NCBI GenBank assembly: GCA_021404565.1 | Contig: JAAWWF010000006.1 | Location: 62,001 to 126,000 of the forward strand | Source: Roseivirga sp. | Lineage (GTDB): Bacteria; Bacteroidota; Bacteroidia; Cytophagales; Cyclobacteriaceae | Length of the DNA stretch: 64,000 nucleotides | Direction of reading: 5' to 3' | Shown here: positions 43,544 to 52,528 of the stretch, piece by piece | How the letters are laid out: every line of letters starts with the position of its first letter | How positions within the stretch are numbered: the stretch's first letter is position 1 | Made by a program: the position numbers and the translations under genes | The notes under the pieces: model-generated | Told to the model about the DNA's origin: nothing | What the model saw: the letters and a program-made list of their open reading frames with translations, nothing else | The model's database searches: none

Positions 43544-45319
43544 TTACTCTTTGAACAACCCTTCAACTAGTTTGAGACCCGCTTTAGAAATCAGTCCACT
43601 CCAGTCGTCCATGAACTTGCTCAACTTATTCTTCTTTTTCTTTTTGTCCGTTTCATCTTTAATCCGCATCAGCTCATTTATGACCTTTTGTTTTTCCTGA
43701 GGTGTTTTATTCGGGGTTTCAAAGAAGTGCTCTGCATTTATCACTTGCCCCACTTTTTTATTAAAATTGTTTACCACTTTCATATTTATTGTGTTTTCAA
43801 TGAATATGAACTCATTATCAGTTTTAAGGAAGTCTTTCGATTTTTCCTTTACTGCGGATAATAGTTCTTTAATGTTTAGAATCGTTTTTCCTTTATTGAA
43901 TTTATTGTCGGAGTCTAATTCTGTCGCGATAGAATCTAAAACACTGGCTACATCATCCAGCTTTGAAGATTTATGATTAGCCAGAGTTCCGAGTTTCAGG
44001 AAAAAAGCTGATATATCATTGAGTAGAAGTTGAATTCTTAAATCCTTGACGAGAGAATTATTGTAAGTGGTGAGTTTTGCGAAAGTATTCCACATTTCAT
44101 ATTCGTTGGATTTTAATCGATCCAAGAATTCTTCGAGTGAAATATCATCTTCCGTGAAGAAAAAGTATTTGATCAAATTTCGACTTCTCTCAACTATTTC
44201 TATTCCGAGACTTTTGTTCTCTGAAAGTTGAAAATAGTCGCAAAAGATTTTAGTAAGGGAGAGTATTAGTTCTTGAGATGCATTGTTTGTTTCTATTGTG
44301 AAAATATCAGTCTGACAACTGTATTTTCTACAGCCAGAGCCAATTTCAACAACACCTTGCTTCTCCAGAGCAAAAAGCCTTTTTCTGGATTTGTGATATA
44401 CTTTATTGAGGTTGAAATTCTCAAAGAATATTTGACCCAATGGGGGGCTTTTGAATGAAATGGAGAGTTCATTCACGACAACATTCTCTTGTTTAACCTT
44501 ACCTCGAAAGGAGAGCCTTCCGGTTTCTTCTAACGTAATGTTCTCAAATTGGGTACTACTATACATCGGATTTACATTTTCAGTAATAGTAAAGTGTGAT
44601 TTAGAGAAGTTGATACTATCCTTAACTATATTATCATCGAAAATGAACTCATTATTGATTTCGCAATGAATGAATTTCAACTCTTTGCTTAGGGTAGATT
44701 TAACGATAGATGTGGAAGGGGTAAAGCTGCTGTTTTCGAAACTAATATACTCGATTCTGTTACACCCCTTTATTAGAAACCTATGTTCAAAAGCTGAGGA
44801 ATTGAAGTCACAATCAATGAAGTAAGAATTTCCCTCAAGAACTGAATCAATGAATTCAAAACTACCTCCATAAATAACTGATTTCGAATAAATCCCGTTT
44901 CGAATGGTGGTATTCTTAAACCTTAGATTATCTTCAAAACTACAGCCTATAATTTCTATTGATCTAATATTGCAATCCGTGAACCGCAGTTCTGATTTAA
45001 TTTTACAATTTGTTAAGTCAAGGTTTGATTTAAAGTTCCATGAGTCTATTTCTAGGCTGATGCCTTCAGGAAACCTAAATCCTTGAAAATTGAACCTCCA
45101 TTTTGTAGAACTCAGACCTTGATTCTTGTTAGAGAACATCCTAATCCTTTCAAAAAATGCTTCCTTGAAGTTGTTATTCCTTTGCCATTCATTATCACTG
45201 CTGTGAAACAAGCAATATCCCGAACTGTCTATTGGTAATTTTTGACTTCGAGAACTAGAATTTACTTGAATAAACTCGTTGTTTTCACAATCAATATGTT
45301 TGCAAGTGGAATATATCAT
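43544..45319 (-). CDS. Pentapeptide/beta-helix-like protein with N-terminal Cys/His cluster
   Basis: 591 aa, AT-rich. N-terminal possible zinc knuckle C6-x-H8-x2-C11-x24-C36-x2-H39. Residues about 70-300 are an irregular pentapeptide/right-handed beta-helix-like stretch with recurring short strands (SNLDLTNCKIKSELRFTDC, FEFIDSVLEGNSYFIDC, KFIHCEINNEF). The rest is helical, including a C-terminal Lys-rich segment (KKKKNKLSKF) and the ending LISKAGLKLVEGLF. No catalytic motif was recognised. It is convergent with the caspase-kinase operon and shares its base composition, so it may belong to the same acquired region. Function unknown. Confidence 0.75.
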   Translation of the reverse strand: MIYSTCKHIDCENNEFIQVNSSSRSQKLPIDSSGYCLFHSSDNEWQRNNNFKEAFFERIRMFSNKNQGLSSTKWRFNFQGFRFPEGISLEIDSWNFKSNLDLTNCKIKSELRFTDCNIRSIEIIGCSFEDNLRFKNTTIRNGIYSKSVIYGGSFEFIDSVLEGNSYFIDCDFNSSAFEHRFLIKGCNRIEYISFENSSFTPSTSIVKSTLSKELKFIHCEINNEFIFDDNIVKDSINFSKSHFTITENVNPMYSSTQFENITLEETGRLSFRGKVKQENVVVNELSISFKSPPLGQIFFENFNLNKVYHKSRKRLFALEKQGVVEIGSGCRKYSCQTDIFTIETNNASQELILSLTKIFCDYFQLSENKSLGIEIVERSRNLIKYFFFTEDDISLEEFLDRLKSNEYEMWNTFAKLTTYNNSLVKDLRIQLLLNDISAFFLKLGTLANHKSSKLDDVASVLDSIATELDSDNKFNKGKTILNIKELLSAVKEKSKDFLKTDNEFIFIENTINMKVVNNFNKKVGQVINAEHFFETPNKTPQEKQKVINELMRIKDETDKKKKKNKLSKFMDDWSGLISKAGLKLVEGLFKE

Positions 45320-45600
45320 ATCACTTGAAGCTTGTTTTTTATTTTGCTTATTGTAGAAAATGATTTGATGATCAATAAATACAATTAGGAATTTAATTGA
45401 TTTTATTTTTTTATACTAAAAAAAGAATTTTGAGGATTTGAGTAAAGTGTCGTTTTCAAGTGATGTTTCTTGAAAATATCTATAGCGGCTGATTTGTGAC
45501 GAGAAGTTTGACAGTGTATGCGGGTACCAGCACTTGATGACACATACTTAAGACTAATCCTTTACAAAATCGTAATTGCGTAGCTAATGTGGTAAAGTGT

Positions 45601-46617
45601 TTATTCTTCAATCCACTTAGTTACAAAATCCAGCATCTCATCCAGTTTATACTCGCCTGTAATCTCATCATCAAACCAGTGATTGCAGTTGGGGTAAACT
45701 TTGTAGGTCAGATTGGTTTTGCCCTGTCTCAGAAACTCCAGTGCTACGTAATCCAGTCCGGCAATAGGTGCATTTTCGTCCTTACCCCCTGAAATCATGA
45801 GTAGAGGAATATCCAGACCCAGCATGTTATCCATGGGCACATCCTGACAGAAGCTGGCCCAGCGCTTGTAGGTGTGACCCCACCACATTTTGTCCGTGGA
45901 GGTGGGGTGGGCATAGATGTCTTTAAAAACGGCCATCAGACTATCAATATTGGTCTGAGCTTCTTCCGAGCTGATTTCTCCCAGCTGAGCCTTTCCCCGT
46001 TGCTCAGTGATCATATCATAGAACTGATTGAGTCCACCGCCTACAATATTGACCAGCTTTGTTACCATGGAATTAATCGAGGCTAGTTTGGGCGCTACCT
46101 GTCCACCCTCTGAATAGCCCATAACGACTACTTCACTGTTTTTAATGTTCAGGTTAAGCAAGAGGTAGTCGATCACCATGGAGGCAGATTCTACCCGCCA
46201 GTCCAGGCTGAGGCGCTGGGTGTATTCGGCAGAAGGAGGATACTTTTTCCTGAACTCGCGGGAGCTGTTTGCTTCAAGACTGTCCAGAAAAGGAGTACCC
46301 GGTTTGCTGATCATCACTACGTGAAATTGCCGGGCCAGCTTATCATAATCGATGGTGATTTTAGAAGAGAGTTGTGTGCTGCCATCAGTTTTTTTGAGAA
46401 GAGAAAAGAGCGGCAGATGCCCTGAGCCATCTAAGAATATCAGCAATGGTTTTGCCTCGTCTATTTTATGTTGGGTAACAAAAAAATCGATGGTACCCAA
46501 TGGGGTGTCCTTCAATTGATAGGGACGTAATCCGAAATCCTGCGGAGTTCGCGGCTGTGCCTGCAAAGCGGCAGCGCATATGACACCAGTGAATAGTAAA
46601 AGGAGTATTCTCTTCAT
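45601..46617 (-). CDS. Secreted alpha/beta hydrolase (prolyl oligopeptidase-like)
   Basis: 338 aa with signal peptide (LLLLFTGVICAAALQAQ). Nucleophile elbow VVMGYSEGGQVAPKL (G-x-S-x-G), acid in SGGKDENAP, and catalytic His in NCNHWFDDE near the C-terminus. The LLIFLDGSGHLPLF segment supplies the oxyanion hole. Predicted periplasmic esterase or peptidase of unknown substrate. Marks the return to core composition after the island. Confidence 0.85.
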   Translation of the reverse strand: MKRILLLLFTGVICAAALQAQPRTPQDFGLRPYQLKDTPLGTIDFFVTQHKIDEAKPLLIFLDGSGHLPLFSLLKKTDGSTQLSSKITIDYDKLARQFHVVMISKPGTPFLDSLEANSSREFRKKYPPSAEYTQRLSLDWRVESASMVIDYLLLNLNIKNSEVVVMGYSEGGQVAPKLASINSMVTKLVNIVGGGLNQFYDMITEQRGKAQLGEISSEEAQTNIDSLMAVFKDIYAHPTSTDKMWWGHTYKRWASFCQDVPMDNMLGLDIPLLMISGGKDENAPIAGLDYVALEFLRQGKTNLTYKVYPNCNHWFDDEITGEYKLDEMLDFVTKWIEE

Positions 46618-46776
46618 TCTATGATTTTTTGGAAAAACAGGATGTCAGCTGCCTGAGTACAGCTGTTGATAAAACCCTGGCTGAGAAGAGGAATGGTTGG
46701 TTAAAAATGCAAAGAAAGAGGAAATGAAACCCTTTTTCTCTGTTAAATAGTGCTAAAGGATAAGATTTAAGGTCAT

Positions 46777-46969
46777 CTACAGTGGACAGTAAAAATGAAG
46801 CACAGCTTCTTCCTCAGAGGCCTGGTAGATTTGTATAAGTTCACAGCATGATCTTCATCCCGGTCCGCCTGAACGAAAAACTCTTCAAAGCCTTTTGTCT
46901 GGAGAAGTCCCTAACAGTATCGATTAGCTTTCTGCCAACCCTTTTCCGCTGCAGGTCATTGATAAGGAT
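46777..46969 (-). pseudogene. Frameshifted remnant of an AAC(3)-like GNAT acetyltransferase
   Basis: Three pieces in different frames assemble into the C-terminal half of a GNAT: ILINDL then QRKRVGRKLIDTVRDFSRQK (acetyl-CoA motif), frame change, GFEEFFVQADRDEDHAVNLY, frame change, QASEEEAVLHFYCPL and stop. The FVQAD and EAVLHF motifs are typical of aminoglycoside 3-N-acetyltransferase-type GNATs. The N-terminal half is missing. It lies directly beyond the stop of the GH105 fusion gene on the same strand. Confidence 0.75.
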
Positions 46970-46977
46970 TCAACAAG

Positions 46978-49389
46978 CTATTTTACCATATTATAAAGCT
47001 CTGTGCCTGCCAGTAAAAAGGCACCCACACCATATACCTCGGTCATATCCTGAGTTACGGTTTTAGGATCCTGACCAACCGGTTGTACCCAGCCTAGTCT
47101 GCCATCAGGGTAAACAGCTTTTACCAGTGCCTGCCAGCCTTTTTCTACCACCGGTTGGTAGTCTTTCTTCTTCAGGTAACCATGGTTAATGCCCCAGGCC
47201 AGGGCATAGGTAAAGAAAGCACTTGAACTGGTTTCAGGCATTGGATAGCTGTCAGGGTCGAGGAGACTGGCATGCCAGTAGCCATTTTCGTCCTGAAGAG
47301 AGGCAACCTTCTCGGCCATTTCTTTAAAGAGCGTTTCGTAGAATTTTCTGTGTTCCCATTTAGCCGGTAACTCTTGTAAAATAAGGGGCAGACCCGCTAT
47401 TACCCAGCCATTGCCACGTCCCCAAAAGACTTCTTTGCCATTGGCTTCACGCTTATCAAAATAGCGGTCATCTCTGAAGAACAGGTGCTCTTCTTTATCA
47501 TACAGGTAGTCGTAGGTAAAGCTGTATTCTTTGTGCATAAATTCCAGATAGTCTGGCCTGTTGAGTTCACCAGCCATTTTTGCCCATACGGTAGGGCCCA
47601 TAAACAAGGCATCGCACCAGCTCCATCGTTCTACCGGAAAGGAGAGACGGTCGTCCCAGTTAAAGGCCAGCGACCTGTCAGAAGGGTGCTTTAACATAAA
47701 GTCAAAGTACCACTCCATGGGCTTGATCATTTTGTCTTCCTTAAAGGTGCGGTACATCTCTACATACATTTGCCCTACTACATAGTCGTCAGCGAAGTAG
47801 CGATAACCCGGTTCGGGCCTGAGCAATCGGGCCCATTTTAATCGATCTCCTTTGTTCCTCAGATAGTCAAAGTAGAGACTGTCCTTGCTCATTTTGGCCC
47901 ATTCCACCATGCCCGCATAAAGTGCCCCATTGGTCCAGTCGCCTATGTTATGCTGCAGCGGCTCATTTACCTGCCACATCGCGACAGTTTCCATTACCTG
48001 TTTGATGTCCTTTTTATTCAATTCAGGAGAGGGCTTTTCTCTTTTTGTATCCAGCTTGATTTGGGCATGATAATCCCAGTAGCCGGCATAGCGATCATTC
48101 ATCATCCAGAGTATCTGACTTGTGGCATTTTTGTCCGCTCCAAGTATGGCTGCCGGCCGAACATTATCTTTCTTAGAGTTGGAAGTAATAGCCGTTTCCG
48201 TCCACGTTTTGCCTCTATCTGGAGTTTGAGCTTTAAAAACCTCGAAAACATCACCCACAGGTTTTGAGTAGTAAACAATATCAGGGTTTTCATGGTCAAG
48301 GTAAACCCCTCCCGAGTAATGCGGTTCAGGCTCTCTTCTGCTCTTATCTTTCGGGAAGCGGGGAAACCAGGCACCTGCATCTGAGATTTTTGAGTTGCCC
48401 CAGCTTGTACCGTTCCACTGGGCATACCAGTAACGGTGTTCCGATTCTGTTGGAAGCTTGGTATAGACAACGGTAGGTTTACCGTCTGGCGATACGGCTA
48501 GATCCCAGATCCATGACCTCACAGCAAAGGCAGTTTCTTTAAAATCTGCTGCGGCATCATAAACCATCTCTGCACTTTGATGGGAGAGGGGCAGGCTCTC
48601 CATATTACCCAATTCCGTTCCGTCAGCCTTAGTGAACTTACCGCCCTTATACTTGATATAGCAGATGCTGTTAAAGGGTTCATTTCTGGGATGCCCATCG
48701 GTAAAGGCAAAATGAATCTCGTCCTTACCATTGCTGGTGATCTTGATATAAGGCCTCTTCTGTGTCAGTTCTGTTGACTTAATTAAGGAAAACACCTTTG
48801 ACCAGGTTTTGCCCAGATCATCAGAGTAAGAGAATGTCGGCTTCCAATCAGCTCCTCGCCAAAAGAGGTAGATTCGGTTGTTTTCTTCTGAAAGCATAAT
48901 GGGGTTGGTATAACAGAAACCCTGATCACCCTCTGAGTTTTGGGTAATGCGTACTTGGGACTCCCACTCCGTTATATCTTCAGGGTTTTTGGTAACAGCA
49001 TAGGTAATGGCCGGTTCCTTTTCTCCCCGACCTTTTACAGAATGAGCAGAAAAAAATACCATCAACCGCTTGTCAGGGAGCACCAGAAAAGAAGGATTAG
49101 CATGATCGTCTTTATTGAACTGAGGGGAAATATTTACCTCCCTGATCTCCCCGGTTTGCTCATGGTAGCTACCCACCATAATGCTACCGTCAGCCGATAC
49201 CCAGCCGGAATATACTTTATTGTTAAGGTAAACGGCCCTGGGATCTGAAAACCAGCACCAGGCACCATCGCTACTCAATGTTTTGTAATGCTGTGCCGTA
49301 TTGTCGGCAAGGAGAGCTGTTTTTTCTTGTGAGTAGGCCTTAAAAGTGCATAACGTGAGAGCCAGGCAGGCTATAAAAAATTTCTTCAT
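46978..49389 (-). CDS. Secreted fusion of BNR_4-type beta-propeller and GH105/GH88 hydrolase
   Basis: 803 aa from ATG 49389 with signal peptide (MKKFFIACLALTLCTFKAYSQ). Residues about 30-440 are a BNR_4 propeller (GAWCWFSDPRAVYL, KDDHANPSFLVLPDKRLMVFFSAH), the fold of PL24-type ulvan lyases. Residues about 450-803 are a (alpha/alpha)6 barrel of GH105/GH88 type (VAMWQVNEPLQHNIGDWTNGALYAGM, RWSWCDALFMGPTVWAKM, VFWGRGNGWVIAGL). GH105 enzymes remove the unsaturated uronyl unit made by a lyase, so the two halves could act in sequence on a uronic-acid polysaccharide. No SusC/D pair is nearby. Confidence 0.85.
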   Translation of the reverse strand: MKKFFIACLALTLCTFKAYSQEKTALLADNTAQHYKTLSSDGAWCWFSDPRAVYLNNKVYSGWVSADGSIMVGSYHEQTGEIREVNISPQFNKDDHANPSFLVLPDKRLMVFFSAHSVKGRGEKEPAITYAVTKNPEDITEWESQVRITQNSEGDQGFCYTNPIMLSEENNRIYLFWRGADWKPTFSYSDDLGKTWSKVFSLIKSTELTQKRPYIKITSNGKDEIHFAFTDGHPRNEPFNSICYIKYKGGKFTKADGTELGNMESLPLSHQSAEMVYDAAADFKETAFAVRSWIWDLAVSPDGKPTVVYTKLPTESEHRYWYAQWNGTSWGNSKISDAGAWFPRFPKDKSRREPEPHYSGGVYLDHENPDIVYYSKPVGDVFEVFKAQTPDRGKTWTETAITSNSKKDNVRPAAILGADKNATSQILWMMNDRYAGYWDYHAQIKLDTKREKPSPELNKKDIKQVMETVAMWQVNEPLQHNIGDWTNGALYAGMVEWAKMSKDSLYFDYLRNKGDRLKWARLLRPEPGYRYFADDYVVGQMYVEMYRTFKEDKMIKPMEWYFDFMLKHPSDRSLAFNWDDRLSFPVERWSWCDALFMGPTVWAKMAGELNRPDYLEFMHKEYSFTYDYLYDKEEHLFFRDDRYFDKREANGKEVFWGRGNGWVIAGLPLILQELPAKWEHRKFYETLFKEMAEKVASLQDENGYWHASLLDPDSYPMPETSSSAFFTYALAWGINHGYLKKKDYQPVVEKGWQALVKAVYPDGRLGWVQPVGQDPKTVTQDMTEVYGVGAFLLAGTELYNMVK

Positions 49390-49565
49390 AGAAATACTAC
49401 TTGAATAGTTCAATGATAACCATTTATCCCCACTAAATCGAAATAGAAAATAACAGGTTGATAGTCAGTTATATAAGTGGTTTTGGCTTTGCGATGATCT
49501 ACACTTTTAAATTTCTATAGTAACATATCTCCTTTGAGAAATCTGAAATATTGATTAAAATTGTA

Positions 49566-49575
49566 ACCTATAGGT
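49566..49575. promoter_or_regulatory. Palindrome upstream of the membrane protein/XRE pair
   Basis: ACCTATAGGT is a perfect 10-bp palindrome 34 bp before ATG 49610. GTAACCT at 49563-49569 also recurs as its complement AGGTTAC at 49614-49620, straddling the start codon. A possible operator for the XRE protein encoded downstream. Confidence 0.3.
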
Positions 49576-49609
49576 AACAAAAAGGGTTATATACTTATCT
49601 AAATAATAC

Positions 49610-50773
49610 ATGAAGGTTACTAATATGAGAGTACTACAGGAAATTGCAGAATCTCTGGAAAACAAGAGATTGATTGCCTTAAGGCTTAATCTTTTTGGGT
49701 TTGCCATGGGGGGACTTTTTAGAATTATTGATACATGGTTTTTACCCGTGAGTGGAAATTCTGTATTGCTTGTTTTGCAACTTGTGGGAGCTGGGTTATG
49801 GTTGATAAGCTTGATTCAATTGCTGTTGATCAGGTCAAAGATTAACAAAGATGAAAAACTGAAACGGCTTTTTAATGATGAACTCAGTGCTCAGAACAGA
49901 TTGAAAACCTGGAAAGTGGGTTTTGTGGCTGTTATGGTGGTTCAGGTTGTTTTAATTCTGGTTTCCCTGTTCAATAATTACAATGCCCTGATGGCAGTAG
50001 AAATTACGGTATATGTAGCACTCTGTGCTGTGCTGGGCGCCTCTATTGTGCAGGAAGAACTTTTGTCTATTACCCTTTTTCGTATGGAGATTGATAAAGA
50101 AAAGTATGAGGTATGGAATTGGAGAACCTTCTCGTTTTTTCATTGGATCATTAACCCGGGTGTTGGTATTGTTGAGCTTATATTCGGGCAGCGAGTGCCA
50201 AAGGTAATGCTGATAGACCGGATGTCGGAGAAACCTCTGATGGAAAGAACCTACATTCCCTGTCCGCACTGTGAAACAATGCATAATAATGCAATGTGGT
50301 CTCATAAAAACAAGAATGTGTATAGAAATTGGTATGGCCTTTATTGTCCATCTTGTGGCGAAATTATTCCCTGCCTGTCTAATGTACTTACCAGAATAGT
50401 CAGGGCCGTAACATACCCGCTTTGGTTTTGGAGAAAAGACTTTTTAAAGGAAAAATGGATTGAAAAGCAGAGACTCAGGTCACAGGACATTGATACAGCA
50501 GGGACACTCTATAAAGAGGTTAACTGGACCAGAATGGGGTTGATATTTGGTACATCTATGTTTGCTATGATGATACTTTTTGGTCTGGGTTTTCTCCATT
50601 TTTTTGATAATGGTAAACTGAAAGAATTATTGCCAACTTATACAACCTGGTACATCACAGTGAATCTCATTGTCTCGTCATTGAGCGGTTGGGCATTCGC
50701 ATTCCTGCTGAAACTTATTTTAGGAATGAGAGGGCGTAGGGCAAAGTCCGACTCTCAAAATCAAACCGCATAA
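49610..50773 (+). CDS. Polytopic membrane protein with zinc-ribbon-like loop
   Basis: 387 aa with about six hydrophobic helices (around 20-45, 52-75, 100-122, 125-148, 300-325, 340-365). Between helices 4 and 5 lies a soluble loop with two Cys pairs, CPHC and, about 28 residues later, CPSC, followed by IPC, a probable zinc ribbon. Family not recognised. It ends TAA directly followed by the ATG of an XRE regulator, so both are translated from one message; such pairs may form an autoregulated unit. Confidence 0.75.
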   Translation: MKVTNMRVLQEIAESLENKRLIALRLNLFGFAMGGLFRIIDTWFLPVSGNSVLLVLQLVGAGLWLISLIQLLLIRSKINKDEKLKRLFNDELSAQNRLKTWKVGFVAVMVVQVVLILVSLFNNYNALMAVEITVYVALCAVLGASIVQEELLSITLFRMEIDKEKYEVWNWRTFSFFHWIINPGVGIVELIFGQRVPKVMLIDRMSEKPLMERTYIPCPHCETMHNNAMWSHKNKNVYRNWYGLYCPSCGEIIPCLSNVLTRIVRAVTYPLWFWRKDFLKEKWIEKQRLRSQDIDTAGTLYKEVNWTRMGLIFGTSMFAMMILFGLGFLHFFDNGKLKELLPTYTTWYITVNLIVSSLSGWAFAFLLKLILGMRGRRAKSDSQNQTA

Positions 50774-50983
50774 ATGGGAGATCATCTGTTGAAAAACACC
50801 ATTAAGGTGGAGCGAGCCAAGCAAAATATGACTCAGGCTGACCTGGCGCTGAAGGTAGGAGTATCGCGAAAGACGATCAATACCATAGAAACCGGACGTT
50901 TTATCCCTACTACCGTAACGGCCATCAGAATAGCCAGGGCCTTTGGACTTGGAGTAGAGGAAATCTTTACGTTAGAGGACTAG
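50774..50983 (+). CDS. XRE/Cro-CI family transcriptional regulator
   Basis: 69-aa single HTH_3 domain. IKVERAKQNMTQADLALKVGVS and KTINTIETGRFIPTTVTAIRIARAFG are the helix-turn-helix, and VEEIF the usual end of the YozG-like short regulators. Start codon follows the stop of the membrane protein gene without spacer. Probably binds its own promoter region. Confidence 0.9.
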   Translation: MGDHLLKNTIKVERAKQNMTQADLALKVGVSRKTINTIETGRFIPTTVTAIRIARAFGLGVEEIFTLED

Positions 50984-50987
50984 ACTG

Positions 50988-51296
50988 TCATTCCGGACTC
51001 CACATTCTGAAAAACCTGAATTGCTTGCTGTATTCGGCTCTGGGAGCAAAGGCAATGGCCACCTCCTGATTGTCAAGGGCCGATTCGGTTAAAACGAGGT
51101 GCTTGTCTTCCTTTTTGGCATTTTCAAATTCTTGGTCATTTACCTTGCACACTACCTTTTTGAACACTGAATTGATCCAGTGCTGCATGTCTTCATCCTG
51201 TTCAAACTTTTTATAACAGGCCAGGGAAGCGTGTGCGGCTATAACCGGGGCAAACTTGGGAAGTACGCTGTCCCTGATCAGTATATACATCTTCAT
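50988..51296 (-). CDS. PTH2-family (peptidyl-tRNA hydrolase 2-like) protein
   Basis: 102 aa. Pattern of the PTH2 fold: first strand MYILIRDSVLP, AAHASLACYKKF (Pth2 AHA motif), KKVVCKVND, KHLVLTESAL, and C-terminal VAIAFAPRAEYSKQFRFFRMW. Shorter and divergent compared with archaeal Pth2, so hydrolase activity on peptidyl-tRNA is only suggested. It starts 16 bp after the polyprenyl synthase stop on the same strand and is likely co-transcribed. Confidence 0.72.
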   Translation of the reverse strand: MKMYILIRDSVLPKFAPVIAAHASLACYKKFEQDEDMQHWINSVFKKVVCKVNDQEFENAKKEDKHLVLTESALDNQEVAIAFAPRAEYSKQFRFFRMWSPE

Positions 51297-51312
51297 AAGC
51301 TGATAATTAGGT

Positions 51313-52275
51313 TTAAAGAGACCTGTCCGTGGTAAACATTACAAGTTCCTCCAGCGCATCCCGGGTTTCAGATGGAGGGAATTCATGCAGAATCGTGATT
51401 GCTTTTTCCCGATACTCCAGCATTTTCTCCTCTGCGTAGGCGAGCCCTCCGTGCTTCTCTACCTCGGCAACCAGAAAGTCCAGGCTGGCCTCATCTGTAT
51501 TGTTATACTTAACGATGCGGATTAGCTTTTTTCGTAAACCAGACTGACAGTTGTTAAGCGTATAGATCAGGGGCAATGTGAGTTTTTTCTCCTTAATATC
51601 GTTGCGGGTAGGTTTGCCTATTTCGGCCTTACCATAGTCAAAGAGGTCGTCTTTGATCTGGAAAGCAATGCCAAGGTTTTCTCCGAACTGATAAAGCTTC
51701 TGAACCTGTTCATTATCACTCATCGTGGAGGCAGCACCTGCCTCACAGGCTGAGGCCAGTAATGTGGCTGTCTTGCCATTGATGATTTCATAGTACACGG
51801 CCTCATCGAAATTGAGCTTCTTCGACTTACCAATCTGCAAAAGCTCACCCTCAATTACTTTTTTAATAGAGCTGCCGAATATTTCCAGCGTATGATGGTC
51901 TCCATTGTCAAGCAGCAGGGAGATACTCTTTGAAAAAAGAACATTACCGGTTAAAACGGCAGCATTATTTTTCCAGAGCGCATTTACTGAGAAAGCCCCT
52001 CTCCGCAGCATAGAATCGTCTACGATATCATCATGTACCAGTGAAGAAGTATGCAGCATTTCGACCACCAGGGCTGCCCTGAAGCTTTGCTCGTTGATTT
52101 CTCCACCAAGCTTGGCACAGAGTAATACAAACATTGGCCGCATTTGTTTGCCCTTTTGCCGGGTCAGATAACGCAGAATTTTGTCTAGCAGAAATACATC
52201 ACTTTCGAAGGCTTCTTTGAAGTATTTTTCAAACGAGGCCAGCTCCGTGCCGATAACTGCTTTGATCAATTTCAT
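51313..52275 (-). CDS. Polyprenyl diphosphate synthase
   Basis: 320 aa trans-prenyltransferase. First Asp-rich motif LVHDDIVDDS (Asp82-Asp86) and second QIKDDLFDYG are both intact, as are GGEINEQSFRAALVVEMLH and GKTATLL. Adds isopentenyl units to make the C35-C45 side chain of menaquinone or similar. Chain length cannot be set with certainty. Same strand as the PTH2-like gene downstream. Confidence 0.9.
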   Translation of the reverse strand: MKLIKAVIGTELASFEKYFKEAFESDVFLLDKILRYLTRQKGKQMRPMFVLLCAKLGGEINEQSFRAALVVEMLHTSSLVHDDIVDDSMLRRGAFSVNALWKNNAAVLTGNVLFSKSISLLLDNGDHHTLEIFGSSIKKVIEGELLQIGKSKKLNFDEAVYYEIINGKTATLLASACEAGAASTMSDNEQVQKLYQFGENLGIAFQIKDDLFDYGKAEIGKPTRNDIKEKKLTLPLIYTLNNCQSGLRKKLIRIVKYNNTDEASLDFLVAEVEKHGGLAYAEEKMLEYREKAITILHEFPPSETRDALEELVMFTTDRSL

Positions 52276-52528
52276 TGAGATTTACCAATGCATTTTTGAG
52301 CAAAACTCTCACTCCGGCAGCATAAGGTGGCGTAAAGCTAATTAATAGAATTGTGATTTTTCAGGCTAAATCCCGAAGTGTTGTCTTTGAGGGACTAGAT
52401 TTATCTGAGTGGGCGCTGGATTCAAATAAAGAGATTATTTTCTTTCCACTCAGGAGGGGGGGCAAAACCGAAAACAGTGCGAAATACAAGAGGGTTGTTC
52501 CGGAACCTCGAGATGGAACTCGCCTGAT

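Noticed and set aside
46848-47066. 72-codon frame on the plus strand
   Set aside because: Antisense over the GNAT pseudogene and the end of the GH105 fusion gene.
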